Shown one piece after another: positions 10,026 through 18,831 of a stretch of 64,000 bases of DNA. A program made the position numbers and the translations under genes. The stretch is from Paracoccaceae bacterium (GTDB lineage: Bacteria; Pseudomonadota; Alphaproteobacteria; Rhodobacterales; Rhodobacteraceae). The stretch spans positions 33,611 through 97,610 of the forward strand of contig JAGWAS010000015.1 in assembly GCA_021296235.1 (NCBI GenBank), written 5' to 3'. The notes under the pieces are model-generated. The model saw nothing but the letters and a program-made list of their open reading frames with translations, did no database searches and was not told the origin of the DNA. Every line of letters starts with the position of its first letter. Within the stretch, counting starts at the first letter, position 1.

Positions 10026-10265
10026 ATGAGGAGAACCGACATGCAGATTATGGAGGACATGCTGCGACATCGCCATGAAGGGCTGACGATCGCCGAGATC
10101 GCAGCTGCAACAGGAAGCTCGACCGGAACGGTTTCGCATATTCTTGAACGGGCCCTCAGCGCCGGGCCAAGTGCTCCGAGGACCGTCTTGAACCGGACTT
10201 GGCCGAAGCAGCAAGCACGCCCTTGCGCCTTGACCAAGTGCGGTTTTCAAACCCCGCCGGGCTAG
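10026..10265 (+). pseudogene. Truncated IstA-like N-terminal HTH fragment
   Basis: MRRTDMQIMEDMLRHRHEGLTIAEIAAATGSSTGTVSHILERALSAGP, then no recognisable continuation. Confidence 0.4.
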
Positions 10266-10382
10266 TGGATGAGATCAACATCAAATTGCGCATTCAGAAA
10301 AATTTGATATCCGCCAGTATTTTAGGGACTTATATACTTGCCTAACCATTATCCTTGATAGTCAGAACGCAACAGGATATTG

Positions 10383-10560
10383 AGGGCTAGCGAAGTGCAA
10401 TTCGCTAGCCCTTGTGGTTCGCCACAAATCTTGAGGCGGAAAGGAGGTGATGCCCTATGGAAGGGCTTAAATCCCTGGAAGACGCCGTTAAACCTCATAT
10501 GAGGCGGTGGGTGTAAGGGCGGGAAACCTCCCATAGGGGGATGGTAACAGGAGCCTAACC
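10383..10560. ncRNA. Candidate structured RNA region inside the transposon (strand unresolved)
   Basis: 12-bp perfect hairpin AGGGCTAGCGAA-GTGCAA-TTCGCTAGCCCT; TTGTGG-TTCG-CCACAA; GCCCT-ATGGA-AGGGC; CCTC-ATAT-GAGG; 8-nt long-range complementarity CCCTATGG/CCATAGGG. Confidence 0.5.
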
Positions 10561-10572
10561 ATAGATCAACCG

Positions 10573-11184
10573 TCATGGTTCGACTCCGATCAGAACAAGA
10601 GGCACGGCCGGGACACCCCGGCCCTGCCGGATCACGTTGAGAAGGTCGCGTTCGTAATAGGGAACCCCGCTCGACATCTCTGATTCAAGCGACTTCATGG
10701 GCAGTATCTCAATGCCCACGTCGATCAGGTCCGACACGTAGAAGCTCAGATGCTTGACGAACAGGTCATGTGCGACGAAGGCATACTTGCCGAACTGGAC
10801 CTCCACGGCAACGCGATCTTTCACAAAATCAGTCTGGTTGTATGACATGATTGGTTCGTGACCGGCTGCCTCAATTTCGCGCCTCTGTTCTGCGGCTGAC
10901 AGTTGGTATATGCCGCGCATTAGGCGTTCATCCGACGTAACCCAGAAAGTGTTGCGACGCTCCTCCCACCCCAACGCTTCGAGGCCGTCCTTGAACGCGG
11001 CATTCATATCCAACGGAGAATACAGCAACTGTCCGAGCTTCCTCTGTTCCCATGAAACTTTCGTTCTACATGCTTCCGCGTCCACAGCGTCGATGACGGC
11101 CAGAACCTCCCGCCACAGTTCAGCCCGATGGACCAACAGGTATTCTTCACCGTTTAGATGTGAGTATCGCGCACCGATCTGCAT
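10573..11184 (-). CDS. BglII-like type II restriction endonuclease
   Basis: 203 aa: MQIGARYSHLNGEEYLLVHR...TKVSWEQRKLGQLLYSPLDMNAAFKDGLEALGW...FVKDRVAVEVQFGKYAF; adjacent DNA methyltransferase. Confidence 0.8.
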   Translation of the reverse strand: MQIGARYSHLNGEEYLLVHRAELWREVLAVIDAVDAEACRTKVSWEQRKLGQLLYSPLDMNAAFKDGLEALGWEERRNTFWVTSDERLMRGIYQLSAAEQRREIEAAGHEPIMSYNQTDFVKDRVAVEVQFGKYAFVAHDLFVKHLSFYVSDLIDVGIEILPMKSLESEMSSGVPYYERDLLNVIRQGRGVPAVPLVLIGVEP

Positions 11185-12104
11185 TAGTGCCCGCCCTTGG
11201 GCAGGTCAGGATTGTAGATCGGCTTCCCCATAGGTCTGGTCTTCAGTTCACCATTGCGCCATGCCTCTACCCGTCTCTCGGCAATCGTGACGTATTCCTG
11301 AACCGTGTCGCATCCGTAGGCGTCCCTATTGTGCATCAAGGCCGCAATGACGGCTGATCCTACGCCCATGTATGGATCAAGAACGGCGTCGCCTTCGTCA
11401 GTCATTGACAGCACGAGCCTTTCAACCAGTTCAACTGGGAACTGGCAGGGATGACCTGTCTTCTCGGGATGGTTGCTTTTCACATTCGGAAACTCCCATA
11501 CATCGGTTGGGTTTTTGCCCTTCGGATTGCCTGACAATTTGCCCAAGTTTGGCCCCTTGAAGTGCCTCTTTCCGGGATACTTGGACGGCACCCGGATTGG
11601 ATCCAGATGCCACGTGTAATCGTCCGATGCGGTCCACCAGTTGATTGTCTCATATCGGCCCGACAGCCGCCGCTTGCAATGCAATCCGTGTCCAAAATGC
11701 CAAATGATCCTGTTGCGCAGCTTCAAGCCAAGACGGCGAAATATCGGGTAGGTAAGTGTGTCCAGTGGCATTATCTCTCCGTTGGAGACGTAGTTGCCGA
11801 CCTGCCAGCATATTGAGCCTTGCGGATGCAGCGTTCTTACGCATTCGGCAATCACTGCTGCCTGCTGAGCTAGGTAATCATCCAACGGCGTCCTGGACTC
11901 GTAATCCTTGCCTAGATTGTAGGGCGGCGAGGTCACTACCAGTTTGAAGTGATCGTCTGGAATTCCTCTCAAAAACTCCATGTTGTCCGCACAAGCCATA
12001 ACGGGCACGCGATTGTCCGTGAACGTCTGCGGTCGTTTTGGAAACAGCGACCGAGCCAATGCAACCGGATCGTTGATCACAGGTGGTATAACTGCATCCA
12101 TCAT
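11184..12104 (-). CDS. Site-specific DNA methyltransferase, beta-class motif order (m4C or m6A)
   Basis: 306 aa: VTSPPYNLGKDYESRTPLDDYLAQQ early, DPYMGVGSAVIAAL late. Confidence 0.93.
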   Translation of the reverse strand: MMDAVIPPVINDPVALARSLFPKRPQTFTDNRVPVMACADNMEFLRGIPDDHFKLVVTSPPYNLGKDYESRTPLDDYLAQQAAVIAECVRTLHPQGSICWQVGNYVSNGEIMPLDTLTYPIFRRLGLKLRNRIIWHFGHGLHCKRRLSGRYETINWWTASDDYTWHLDPIRVPSKYPGKRHFKGPNLGKLSGNPKGKNPTDVWEFPNVKSNHPEKTGHPCQFPVELVERLVLSMTDEGDAVLDPYMGVGSAVIAALMHNRDAYGCDTVQEYVTIAERRVEAWRNGELKTRPMGKPIYNPDLPKGGH

Positions 12105-13051
12105 GCCTCTTCTCCCACAAGCTCTTTATACATGAGCCGCTTGCCGACCATCCCTGCAACCATGTCCTGCATCTGCCTTATGGTATCGGCATCACGGATG
12201 TTGTGGCGGCCAGCGAATTCGTTGATGTAGCGGTGCAGATGTTGCGGCGACATGTGATGGAAAGTTCCGTGGTAACCGCGCTTGAGGGCGGCCCAAAAGC
12301 TTTCCATTCCGTTGGTGTGCGCCATTCCGTTGACATACTCGGAAACCGAGTGATTAACGGTCGCATGGTGGTAATCATCCATGCCCCGATACGCCTTGGC
12401 CTCGTCCGTAAAGACCTGCGATCCCGGCTCAACATTGTCCCGGATGAAGCCCTGCAATGTCGGCTTGTCCGTGCTCTCAACGACCTTGGCGGTGATAGTG
12501 TTGGTATCCCGGTCCCTGATGCCAGCAACGGCGGTCTTCCCCACTGGCCCGCGACCGGCCCGGAGCTTCTTCCTGCCGTGCTTGTTCTTCTCTTTGCCAC
12601 CGATATAGGTTTCATCAACCTCGACCGGTCCAGAGAACAGTCCTTCTTCGCTTCCAAATGCTTCCCGGAGACGGTGTGCCATGAACCAAGCCGATTTCTG
12701 GGTGATCTTGAGATCGCGATGCAGTTTCATGCTAGAAACACCCTTGAGGCTCGTTGCATTCAGGTAGATGGCGATGGCCCACTTGCGCAGGGGTATCCGT
12801 GAATGCTCCATGACCGAACCTTGCCGGACCGAAAAGAACTTGCGGCAATCGCGGCACCGGAACGCCATCGGCTTACGGTTCTCCTTGCGCACGGTGTTGA
12901 GGCTTCCGCAATGAGGGCAGTTCCTGTCCCCGTCGGCTGGCCAGCGCACATCCTCGAACCACTTCGCGGCAGTTTCCTCGTTGGGGAACATCTCGAACAG
13001 TTCAATGACGCTCAGCCCTTCACGATGCGATTTTCCCGGTGCTTTTGCCAT
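12101..13051 (-). CDS. IS1595-family transposase
   Basis: MAKAPGKSHREGLSVIELFEMFPNEETAAKWFEDVRWPADGDRNCPHCGS (zinc ribbon), VEVDETYIGGKEKNKH, HTNGMESFWAALKRGYHGTFHHMSPQHLHRYINEFAGRHN. Confidence 0.95.
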   Translation of the reverse strand: MAKAPGKSHREGLSVIELFEMFPNEETAAKWFEDVRWPADGDRNCPHCGSLNTVRKENRKPMAFRCRDCRKFFSVRQGSVMEHSRIPLRKWAIAIYLNATSLKGVSSMKLHRDLKITQKSAWFMAHRLREAFGSEEGLFSGPVEVDETYIGGKEKNKHGRKKLRAGRGPVGKTAVAGIRDRDTNTITAKVVESTDKPTLQGFIRDNVEPGSQVFTDEAKAYRGMDDYHHATVNHSVSEYVNGMAHTNGMESFWAALKRGYHGTFHHMSPQHLHRYINEFAGRHNIRDADTIRQMQDMVAGMVGKRLMYKELVGEEA

Positions 13052-13170
13052 GGTGTTTCTCCTTTCACGAATCAATATAGGGCATTACGCATGGTTAGGC
13101 AAGTATATAATTCCCGTATTTTATGCAGCAAAAAGTGGATCGCGAGGGCCAAGATTTCCTGGTCTCAGGA

Positions 13171-13566
13171 TCACTGAAACAAAACCTTATACATATGCCG
13201 CCCCGGAAACAGCGTGAATGCACCCGCCAGCAGTAGCCCCCAGCAATAGAGCTGTTTCATCGCGCTTTGATGCCGCTCAACCTCGCCGCGCCGTGCTGCC
13301 ATCACACCGTTATAAAGACCATAAAGCACGTATATCGAAATCGCGTGCACGATGCTGAAAGGCCCAATCATCCGCAGCTCATGCACGAAAAACCCAGTGA
13401 CCGCGACGAACGCCATTAACACGACCCAAAGATAGCCGGTGGCGCGATGCTGAACCGTCCCCTTCGGCAAAGACAATTGCGCAATCCCAACCACCAAAGC
13501 CAATAATGCCATAATTGCGTGCGACGGAATCGGAGTTGTGGCGGAAAAGAACAGATCAAGATTCAT
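13171..13566 (-). CDS. DUF2306-like small membrane protein
   Basis: 131 aa, four hydrophobic segments, HAIMALLALVVGIAQLSLPKGTVQHRATGYLW. Confidence 0.75.
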   Translation of the reverse strand: MNLDLFFSATTPIPSHAIMALLALVVGIAQLSLPKGTVQHRATGYLWVVLMAFVAVTGFFVHELRMIGPFSIVHAISIYVLYGLYNGVMAARRGEVERHQSAMKQLYCWGLLLAGAFTLFPGRHMYKVLFQ

Positions 13567-13899
13567 CGAATACTCTAAGGGTTTGACCCATATAACTGTT
13601 TAAGATGATTTTTACACACAGTCCTAAAAAGTTTTTCTAGATTGAATGTCAACCGGCATTGAACTTTGACCCCCATATCGGCATCCAATATTGACCACTC
13701 CTGGTGCTGAGCAGGGCCGGTGCAAAATCTGACGTATTTGACGACGAATCTGGAAACACTTGACGGTCAAATCCACTTTGACGTGTGCGCCCTTTCTCTC
13801 CCGAAACTGGTGCGGGGTTCCTTCCTCCCTGTGTTGGTCCAAAGCTGGCCACCGGCCAGCCAACTGCGGCAGAAGCTGTATCACTTCCGGCTTCCCTGA

Positions 13900-14223
<324 letters not shown>

Positions 14224-14280
14224 GTTGCGACGCTTTATCCAAACATTTCGGGCATTTGGATGTACAGGCCCGCAAAGCGT

Positions 14281-15228
14281 CTAAAGGACACGATTCTTCT
14301 TGAATTGAAACACCTGCAGGATGCGGGCCAACCCACCAGGTGCAAATCGCAGCACAAGGATCATGGCGACGGCGACGATGATGAAGCGAAACTCTTCCAT
14401 TCCGCGCGTGCCCGCCAATGTCTCAGTTGCGAAAAAGATGGCAAAAGCCGCGAATATTGGCCCCGTTATTGTGGCAATTCCACCGATCAGCACCATCGAC
14501 AGGACGAGGCTGAGCGTTCCAAAGCCCAGAACCTCGGGGGAAGCAACCCGCAGGTAGATTGCAAAGAAGCTTCCGGCCATTCCGGGAAAGATTGCGCTGG
14601 CCACCAGCGCCAGAACGCGTGCACGCATTATCGAGATGCCGCGCGCACCGGCATATTCTTCGTTGTCCCGCAATGCCAGCAGCGACTTGCCGAAGGGCGA
14701 GCGCGTCAGCCAAAGCAGATAGAACGTGGACAGCACCAAAAGCCCGAGTGCAACGTAGTAGTATCCAAATTTGAAATCGCGAATGAACTTGTAGTCACCG
14801 ATTTGCAGGGCGGGAATGCGAACCATGCCCTCTGCTCCGCCGGTGATGTGTGACTGGCTGAGGATCAGCTGCAACAGCACCTGTGAAAAGGCAAAAGTAA
14901 CCAGAACCACATAAATTCCCTTAAGTCGTGCAACCGGCGCCGCGACAATCAAAGCGGTCAGAGCTGCCGTTGCACCGCCCAGGGGAATGGTCAACATCGG
15001 CGAAACACCGAGTGTTTTGGCTGCGATGGCCGCGGTGTAGACCCCGGTTGCGAAGAAGGCGATGTGACCGAAGTTGAACAGGCCCGCATAGCCGAGGGAC
15101 AGGTCCCAGTTTGAAGCCAAAATGGCATAGACAAACGCCAGAATGAACAGGTGCCGAGTATAGCTGTCGGTCACGAAAAACGGGAGGATCAACAGAACAC
15201 CAAGCCCGGCGGCAAGTTTCCAATCCAC
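14281..15228 (-). CDS. Branched-chain amino acid-type ABC permease (LivM-like)
   Basis: 315 aa; WDLSLGYAGLFNFGHIAFFATGVYTAA. Confidence 0.93.
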   Translation of the reverse strand: MDWKLAAGLGVLLILPFFVTDSYTRHLFILAFVYAILASNWDLSLGYAGLFNFGHIAFFATGVYTAAIAAKTLGVSPMLTIPLGGATAALTALIVAAPVARLKGIYVVLVTFAFSQVLLQLILSQSHITGGAEGMVRIPALQIGDYKFIRDFKFGYYYVALGLLVLSTFYLLWLTRSPFGKSLLALRDNEEYAGARGISIMRARVLALVASAIFPGMAGSFFAIYLRVASPEVLGFGTLSLVLSMVLIGGIATITGPIFAAFAIFFATETLAGTRGMEEFRFIIVAVAMILVLRFAPGGLARILQVFQFKKNRVL

Positions 15229-15231
15229 CGA

Positions 15232-16095
15232 TCAACTCCTTCCGAACAGGCCGTTCGGCCGCAGCACCAGAACGGCGATTAGACCCAGAAAAATTGCAAA
15301 AGGTGTCCAGTAGAGCCCCAAAGTCAGAACCAGAAACGCCTCAGCCATGCCAATTACCAGTGCCGCGCCGACTGTGGCACCCAGCGAGCCCAACCCACCA
15401 AAGATCACCACAATCATTGCCTTGATCAATGGCTCCGAACCAAGGCTGGGCGTGATGAAACGGATTCCGCCCAGAAGCACCCCGGTCAAACCCGCCAGCG
15501 CTGCACCAAGGCCAAATGCCAATGCAAATGTCAGGGGCACATTGATACCAAGCAGTGCCGCGGCTTCCTGGTTTTGTCCAACCGCGCGCAAACTTCGACC
15601 GACTGGCGTTCGGTTGGTGAACTGCCACAGCGCAATGAGAATCAGCGGTGCCAACACCACAATCAGCGCCTCGTGAGCCGAGATCACAGCTCCCGATATT
15701 GAAATGTCACCTTCAATCATGCGGGGCAGCTGTTTCAATCGGGCACCCCAGATTATCTGAGCCGATTTCTCAAGAATGATCATTGCGGCGAGCGTTGTCA
15801 TCACCGTGATCAGCACCATGTTTCGCTGTCCGTAGAAGGGACGGATCAACAGATATTCAATTATGACACCGAGCACCGTTGTGGTGGCCACACCTGCAAT
15901 CAAACCCGGCCAAAGGCCAAACCCGCCAACTTCGCTGACTGTCCAGGCGACGAAGGCCCCCACCATCATCAACGCACCATGGGCGAAGTTGAAGACACCA
16001 ATCGTGGTCCAGATAAGGCTCAAGCCGCTGGCCATCAGCGCATAGAGGGCAGCCAAAACAAGACCGGATACGAACGTGGCCAGCAGTGTTTCCAT
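15232..16095 (-). CDS. Branched-chain amino acid-type ABC permease (LivH-like)
   Basis: 287 aa; LIWTTIGVFNFAHGALMMVGAFVAW, VVIFGGLGSLGATVGAALVIG. Confidence 0.93.
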   Translation of the reverse strand: METLLATFVSGLVLAALYALMASGLSLIWTTIGVFNFAHGALMMVGAFVAWTVSEVGGFGLWPGLIAGVATTTVLGVIIEYLLIRPFYGQRNMVLITVMTTLAAMIILEKSAQIIWGARLKQLPRMIEGDISISGAVISAHEALIVVLAPLILIALWQFTNRTPVGRSLRAVGQNQEAAALLGINVPLTFALAFGLGAALAGLTGVLLGGIRFITPSLGSEPLIKAMIVVIFGGLGSLGATVGAALVIGMAEAFLVLTLGLYWTPFAIFLGLIAVLVLRPNGLFGRS

Positions 16096-16808
16096 TAGGC
16101 TTGCGCACCAAAGTACATGGCCACTATCTCCGCATGGTCCGGTGTATTGGTTGCAGTGATCTCACGCACGATTTCTCCATGTTCAACCAGAACTTGCCGG
16201 TCGGTTACGGCGAGCAGCAGTTCGACATCCTGCTCAACAACCATAAGCGGAACTGAGTTTGATATCTCAATTAGCGCCTCTGTCAGTTCCTCCTTGAGCC
16301 GGGGTGAGAGGCCCAGTGTCGGCTCGTCAAGAACCAGCAGCCGCGGTGCGCACATTAAAGCAGACCCAATCGATAGCATTTGTCGCTCTCCGCCTGAAAG
16401 CGTCCTAGTTTTTTGCTTTCGACGCTCTGCAAGGCGCGGAAATAGCGCATAGACCTTTTCCAACCGCGCTGTTGCACCGGCCCGGGCGCGCTTGGTGAAC
16501 GCGGCCATTTCCAGCGTCTCTGCCACACCCATGTCCCCAAACAGCGTGTTGCCTTGCTGCGTGTGCACCAGGCCGGAGGTGACAATTTTCGAAGGGCTTG
16601 CGCCGGTGATGTCCCGCCCGTCGAATTGGATTGTTCCAGAACTGGGACGCATCAGCCCGGAGGTCATCCGCAGAAGCGTTGTCTTGCCATGGCCGTTGGG
16701 TCCAAAGAGACCCAAATTCTCGCCCGTCTCAAGCGTGAGTGTGATGTCTCTCAGGACGGTAACCGACCCATATCCGCCCCCAATTCCTTCAATCCGCAAT
16801 ATGCTCAT
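16095..16808 (-). CDS. ABC ATP-binding protein (LivF-like)
   Basis: 237 aa; GPNGHGKTTLLR, LSGGERQMLSIGSALM, LLVLDEPTLGLSP. Confidence 0.94.
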   Translation of the reverse strand: MSILRIEGIGGGYGSVTVLRDITLTLETGENLGLFGPNGHGKTTLLRMTSGLMRPSSGTIQFDGRDITGASPSKIVTSGLVHTQQGNTLFGDMGVAETLEMAAFTKRARAGATARLEKVYALFPRLAERRKQKTRTLSGGERQMLSIGSALMCAPRLLVLDEPTLGLSPRLKEELTEALIEISNSVPLMVVEQDVELLLAVTDRQVLVEHGEIVREITATNTPDHAEIVAMYFGAQA

Positions 16809-17533
16809 GCGGACCGTCCCCCAAGATACGCCTCAATCACACGCTCATCCCGGATCACCTCCTGCGGGTCACCCTCCGCCAACACGGCACCCTGATTGAG
16901 CACTATGAGCCGTTCAGCCAACGACAGGAGCAAACTCAGCACATGCTCTATCAGGAGTATCGTCACTCCGCCTTTGTTGATCTTGACCAAATGCGCATTC
17001 AGTGCCGCTATTTCAGGTCGGGTCAGCCCCGAGGCGGGCTCGTCCAGCATCAGCACCTTCGGTTGCATCACAAGAGCCGAAGCAATCATCAATTGCTTGC
17101 GTTCGTAAACCGAAAGCGCTGTCGTCAGCATTCCGGCGCGGGCGCAGCCGATGCCCGCGGCCTCAAGCTGGGTTTCCGCTGCCTCCGCTGCTGCGCGCCG
17201 GTTCAACCCGCGCCCGTAAATTGCCGCCAGCGCTATGGTTTCTTTCGCCGTGAGGTCAGGGTATTCCGCGTCCTTCTGAAAGGTGCGTGCAAGACCCAGG
17301 CGGGCGATCCGGTGAGAAACCATGCGGGTAATTGGTTTTCCATCAAAGAGGATTTCGCCTGACGACGCGCCGAAGGGAATGCCGGTAACCACGTTGAAGA
17401 GGGTGCTCTTGCCGGACCCGTTGGGTCCGGCAATGCCCAGAAGTTCACCCTCTTCGACACCGAATGTTACGTCATCGACCGCTGTCAGGCCACCGAAGCG
17501 CTTGGTAACATGTCGAAGCTCAAGTACCGGCAT
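16805..17533 (-). CDS. ABC ATP-binding protein (LivG-like)
   Basis: 242 aa; GPNGSGKSTLFNVVTG, VLMLDEPASGL. Confidence 0.94.
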   Translation of the reverse strand: MPVLELRHVTKRFGGLTAVDDVTFGVEEGELLGIAGPNGSGKSTLFNVVTGIPFGASSGEILFDGKPITRMVSHRIARLGLARTFQKDAEYPDLTAKETIALAAIYGRGLNRRAAAEAAETQLEAAGIGCARAGMLTTALSVYERKQLMIASALVMQPKVLMLDEPASGLTRPEIAALNAHLVKINKGGVTILLIEHVLSLLLSLAERLIVLNQGAVLAEGDPQEVIRDERVIEAYLGGRSA

Positions 17534-17553
17534 GGCACCCCATTCGAGATGGT

Positions 17554-17576
17554 CGGGGCGGTGCTGCGCCGCCCCG
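17554..17576 (-). terminator. Intercistronic GC-rich hairpin downstream of the substrate-binding protein gene
   Basis: CGGGGCGG-TGCTGCG-CCGCCCCG; no clear U-tract. Confidence 0.5.
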
Positions 17577-17582
17577 CCAACT

Positions 17583-18812
17583 TCACTTCATCCATGCAGG
17601 TTCTGAAAACTCACCCGTGGCATACACCGGCGGGTAGAACAGCACCCGGTTGCCCTCATTGATCTGGTAAAACTGGATCGGAATGCCGTCGTTCGATTGA
17701 ACTGCGAGATGCGTATCGGGATCGAACTGCACCGCACCCATGGCTGTTTGGGTATTGGACTCTCCAATCGCCCTGCCGATGGCAACGTGGTCGGACGGAT
17801 CCCCAACCTTTTCCAGTGCGGCTGCATAGATCATCACCTGCTCATAGAGCGCCGGGCCGTAAGTGCCCGGCTCGTTTCCGTAGGCATCCTTGTACTTGTC
17901 CAATACCTCCCTGGCGCGCGGGTTGGTTGGCGTGTTCAGCACCCCGCCCAAGAGGTTGTAGACGATTCCCGAGGATTGCTCCTTCGTCAGTTCCAGAAAC
18001 TCCGGAACCGAGGGGGCATACTGGATGAAGACAAGACTGTCGGTTGGGTCCTCATTGAATTGAGACACGAAGAGTGCTGCGTTGGATGACACGTAGTCCG
18101 TATTGATCAGCACCGCGGGCGGATCCTGCCGAACCTTGGCGAGGAAACCGCGCCAATCGTTGATCTCGCCAAAGGGCAGAAGGTCATTGACGATTACCTC
18201 CCAACCTGCGGCTGCAAAGCTCTCGACCATGCCATCGGCAATGCCCTTGGAATAGGGATTGTCCGAGGCAATGATGGCCACCTTCCTGTTGGGAAGGTCC
18301 AGTTTGCCATCTTCGGCAAGGCCCTCAATCACTGGCACAATTTCGGTGTTGTAGCCGGCATAGGACGGGGTCAACGACCAAACGGTGGGAAAATCGTCCG
18401 GCGAAGGTGAGATTATCCCTTCAGTTTGCGATGAGTTGGCAGATATCAAATAGACCATATCTTGCTCGGCCATCATTTCGATTTCAAAGTTCGAGCCCGA
18501 GGCATATCCGGTCATGATTGCACCCATATCCCGGTCGCCAAGCAGCCGTTCGGCTGCAGTGGCCACCGCATCGGCACTGCCTTCACCGACATCCCCCACA
18601 ACCAGTTCGAACGAATAGCCGGCGACACCGCCCGCGGCATTCAACTCGTCGACGGCAAGTTGCGAACCATTGACCATCTCTTCGCCGTCCGCTGCGGCCT
18701 TGCCGCTCACCGGCGCAAGTACGCCGATCTTGACAACCTCCGCCATCGTCAATCCAGCGCTCGCCACCATCGCAATGGCAATCGCCGTTCCAAACAGTGC
18801 TCGTCTTTTCAT
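17583..18812 (-). CDS. ABC substrate-binding protein (LivK-like)
   Basis: 409 aa with signal peptide; VVKIGVLAPVSGKAAADGEEMVNGSQLAVDELNAAGGVAGYSFELVVGD. Confidence 0.93.
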   Translation of the reverse strand: MKRRALFGTAIAIAMVASAGLTMAEVVKIGVLAPVSGKAAADGEEMVNGSQLAVDELNAAGGVAGYSFELVVGDVGEGSADAVATAAERLLGDRDMGAIMTGYASGSNFEIEMMAEQDMVYLISANSSQTEGIISPSPDDFPTVWSLTPSYAGYNTEIVPVIEGLAEDGKLDLPNRKVAIIASDNPYSKGIADGMVESFAAAGWEVIVNDLLPFGEINDWRGFLAKVRQDPPAVLINTDYVSSNAALFVSQFNEDPTDSLVFIQYAPSVPEFLELTKEQSSGIVYNLLGGVLNTPTNPRAREVLDKYKDAYGNEPGTYGPALYEQVMIYAAALEKVGDPSDHVAIGRAIGESNTQTAMGAVQFDPDTHLAVQSNDGIPIQFYQINEGNRVLFYPPVYATGEFSEPAWMK

Positions 18813-18831
18813 CGTCTTTCTCCTCTTGGGT

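Larger units (their letters stand above)
10325..13115. mobile_element. Complete IS1595-family transposon carrying a restriction-modification system (about 2791 bp)
   Basis: Ends GGGACTTATATACTTGCCTAACCAT (10325-10349) and, inverted, GGGAATTATATACTTGCCTAACCAT (13091-13115): 24 of 25 identical. Flanked by GTATTTTA at 10317-10324 and 13116-13123. Confidence 0.93.

Noticed and set aside
10383-10560. Rho-independent terminator as sole explanation of the transposon hairpins
   Set aside because: No T-tract follows the main hairpin on either strand and there are too many additional helices; left as an unresolved structured region.
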